64,000 nt of DNA from Streptomyces sp. NBC_01478 (lineage in GTDB: Bacteria; Actinomycetota; Actinomycetes; Streptomycetales; Streptomycetaceae): NCBI RefSeq assembly GCF_036227225.1, contig NZ_CP109444.1, forward strand, positions 186,001 through 250,000. Reading direction: 5' to 3'. The position numbers and the translations under genes were made by a program. Positions 63,846 to 64,000 of this stretch are shown here, piece by piece. The notes under the pieces are model-generated. The model was not told the DNA's origin, searched no databases, and was given only the letters and a program-made list of their open reading frames with translations. The stretch's first letter is position 1. Each line of letters begins with the position of its first letter.

Positions 63846-64000
63846 TTACGGCGTCTGTGGGTGGGGGCCGGGTTCGTCCGGGGGCGGGGTGAAGGCTTCG
63901 AGGTGGTCCCGGGCCCAGGTCCGGAAGGAGCGGGCCGGGTGGCCGGTCAGGGTGCGGACGGTGTCCTCGACGTGGGCCTTGGCGCCGGCCCGCTGGCGTT
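63846..64000 (-). CDS. 3' end of an NmrA-like NAD(P)-binding protein gene, cut by the window edge
   Basis: The last 51 residues of a minus-strand gene are visible, with TAA at 63848-63846. The C-terminal pattern HVEDTVRTLTGHPARSFRTW followed by ARDHLEAF is typical of NmrA/atypical short-chain dehydrogenase proteins. The NAD(P)-binding part lies outside the window. Confidence 0.6.
   Translation of the reverse strand, partial: RQRAGAKAHVEDTVRTLTGHPARSFRTWARDHLEAFTPPPDEPGPHPQTP

Overview
The window is very GC-rich, codes densely on both strands with strong third-position GC bias, and uses GTG and TTG starts. SARP, ArpA-like and DUF3099 genes and biosynthetic genes point to a Streptomyces chromosome. 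Most of it is one or more specialised-metabolite loci. All family names come from reading translations against remembered families; no database search was run.

Layout. (1) 0-4.1 kb: two tandem ECF41/SigJ-type sigma factor genes (the second degenerate), a small gene, and a TnpB-only IS200/IS605-type element. (2) 4.2-17.6 kb, minus strand: a naphthoquinone meroterpenoid block. In transcription order it holds an AraC regulator, 1,3,6,8-tetrahydroxynaphthalene synthase (Cys138/His270/Asn303), a cupin oxygenase, a DegT-type aminotransferase, an AMP-forming ligase, a methyltransferase, a cis-prenyltransferase of cyclolavandulyl diphosphate synthase type, a cation/proton antiporter, an NphB-type ABBA prenyltransferase, a 14-helix exporter and a vanadium chloroperoxidase homologue. 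(3) 18.1-19.4 kb: a Bcr/CflA-type efflux pump. (4) 19.5-23.2 kb: an island that looks foreign, with an AAA ATPase (DUF234 type), a broken transposase, a Uma2 nuclease and imperfect repeats. (5) 23.2-32.3 kb, minus strand: DUF3099, a stand-alone cytochrome bc1 cytochrome b (QcrB), a frameshifted FAD monooxygenase, and a CreD/CreE pair for making nitrite from aspartate. (6) 32.6-33.4 kb: two small genes of regulator type. (7) 34.1-42.2 kb: a complete mevalonate operon in the order known from naphterpin producers (mevalonate kinase, diphosphomevalonate decarboxylase, phosphomevalonate kinase, type 2 IPP isomerase, HMG-CoA reductase, HMG-CoA synthase, NphT7-like acetoacetyl-CoA synthase). (8) 42.7-61 kb, minus strand: two small proteins, an extra SAM synthetase, a strange condensation/epimerisation/thioesterase protein with no carrier or adenylation domain, a di-domain aromatase/cyclase, a type II thioesterase lacking its serine, two SARPs, an ArpA-like TetR regulator, an EtfD-like Fe-S oxidoreductase and an acyl-CoA carboxylase beta subunit. 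(9) 61.5-64 kb: an IS110-type transposase, repeats and the end of an NmrA-like gene.

How it may work together (inference). Carboxylase supplies malonyl-CoA to THN synthase and to the NphT7-like enzyme. The mevalonate operon makes IPP and DMAPP, and the cis-prenyltransferase fuses two DMAPP into a branched or cyclic C10 diphosphate. THN is oxidised, transaminated and methylated. The ligase may diazotise the amino group with nitrite from CreE/CreD. The ABBA enzyme joins the terpene and the chloroperoxidase homologue finishes it. The spare QcrB is a candidate self-resistance target. Control appears layered: ArpA-like sites at its own promoter and at one SARP, 11-bp-spaced SARP-like repeats at six or so places, and ECF41 promoters before both sigma genes and the exporter.
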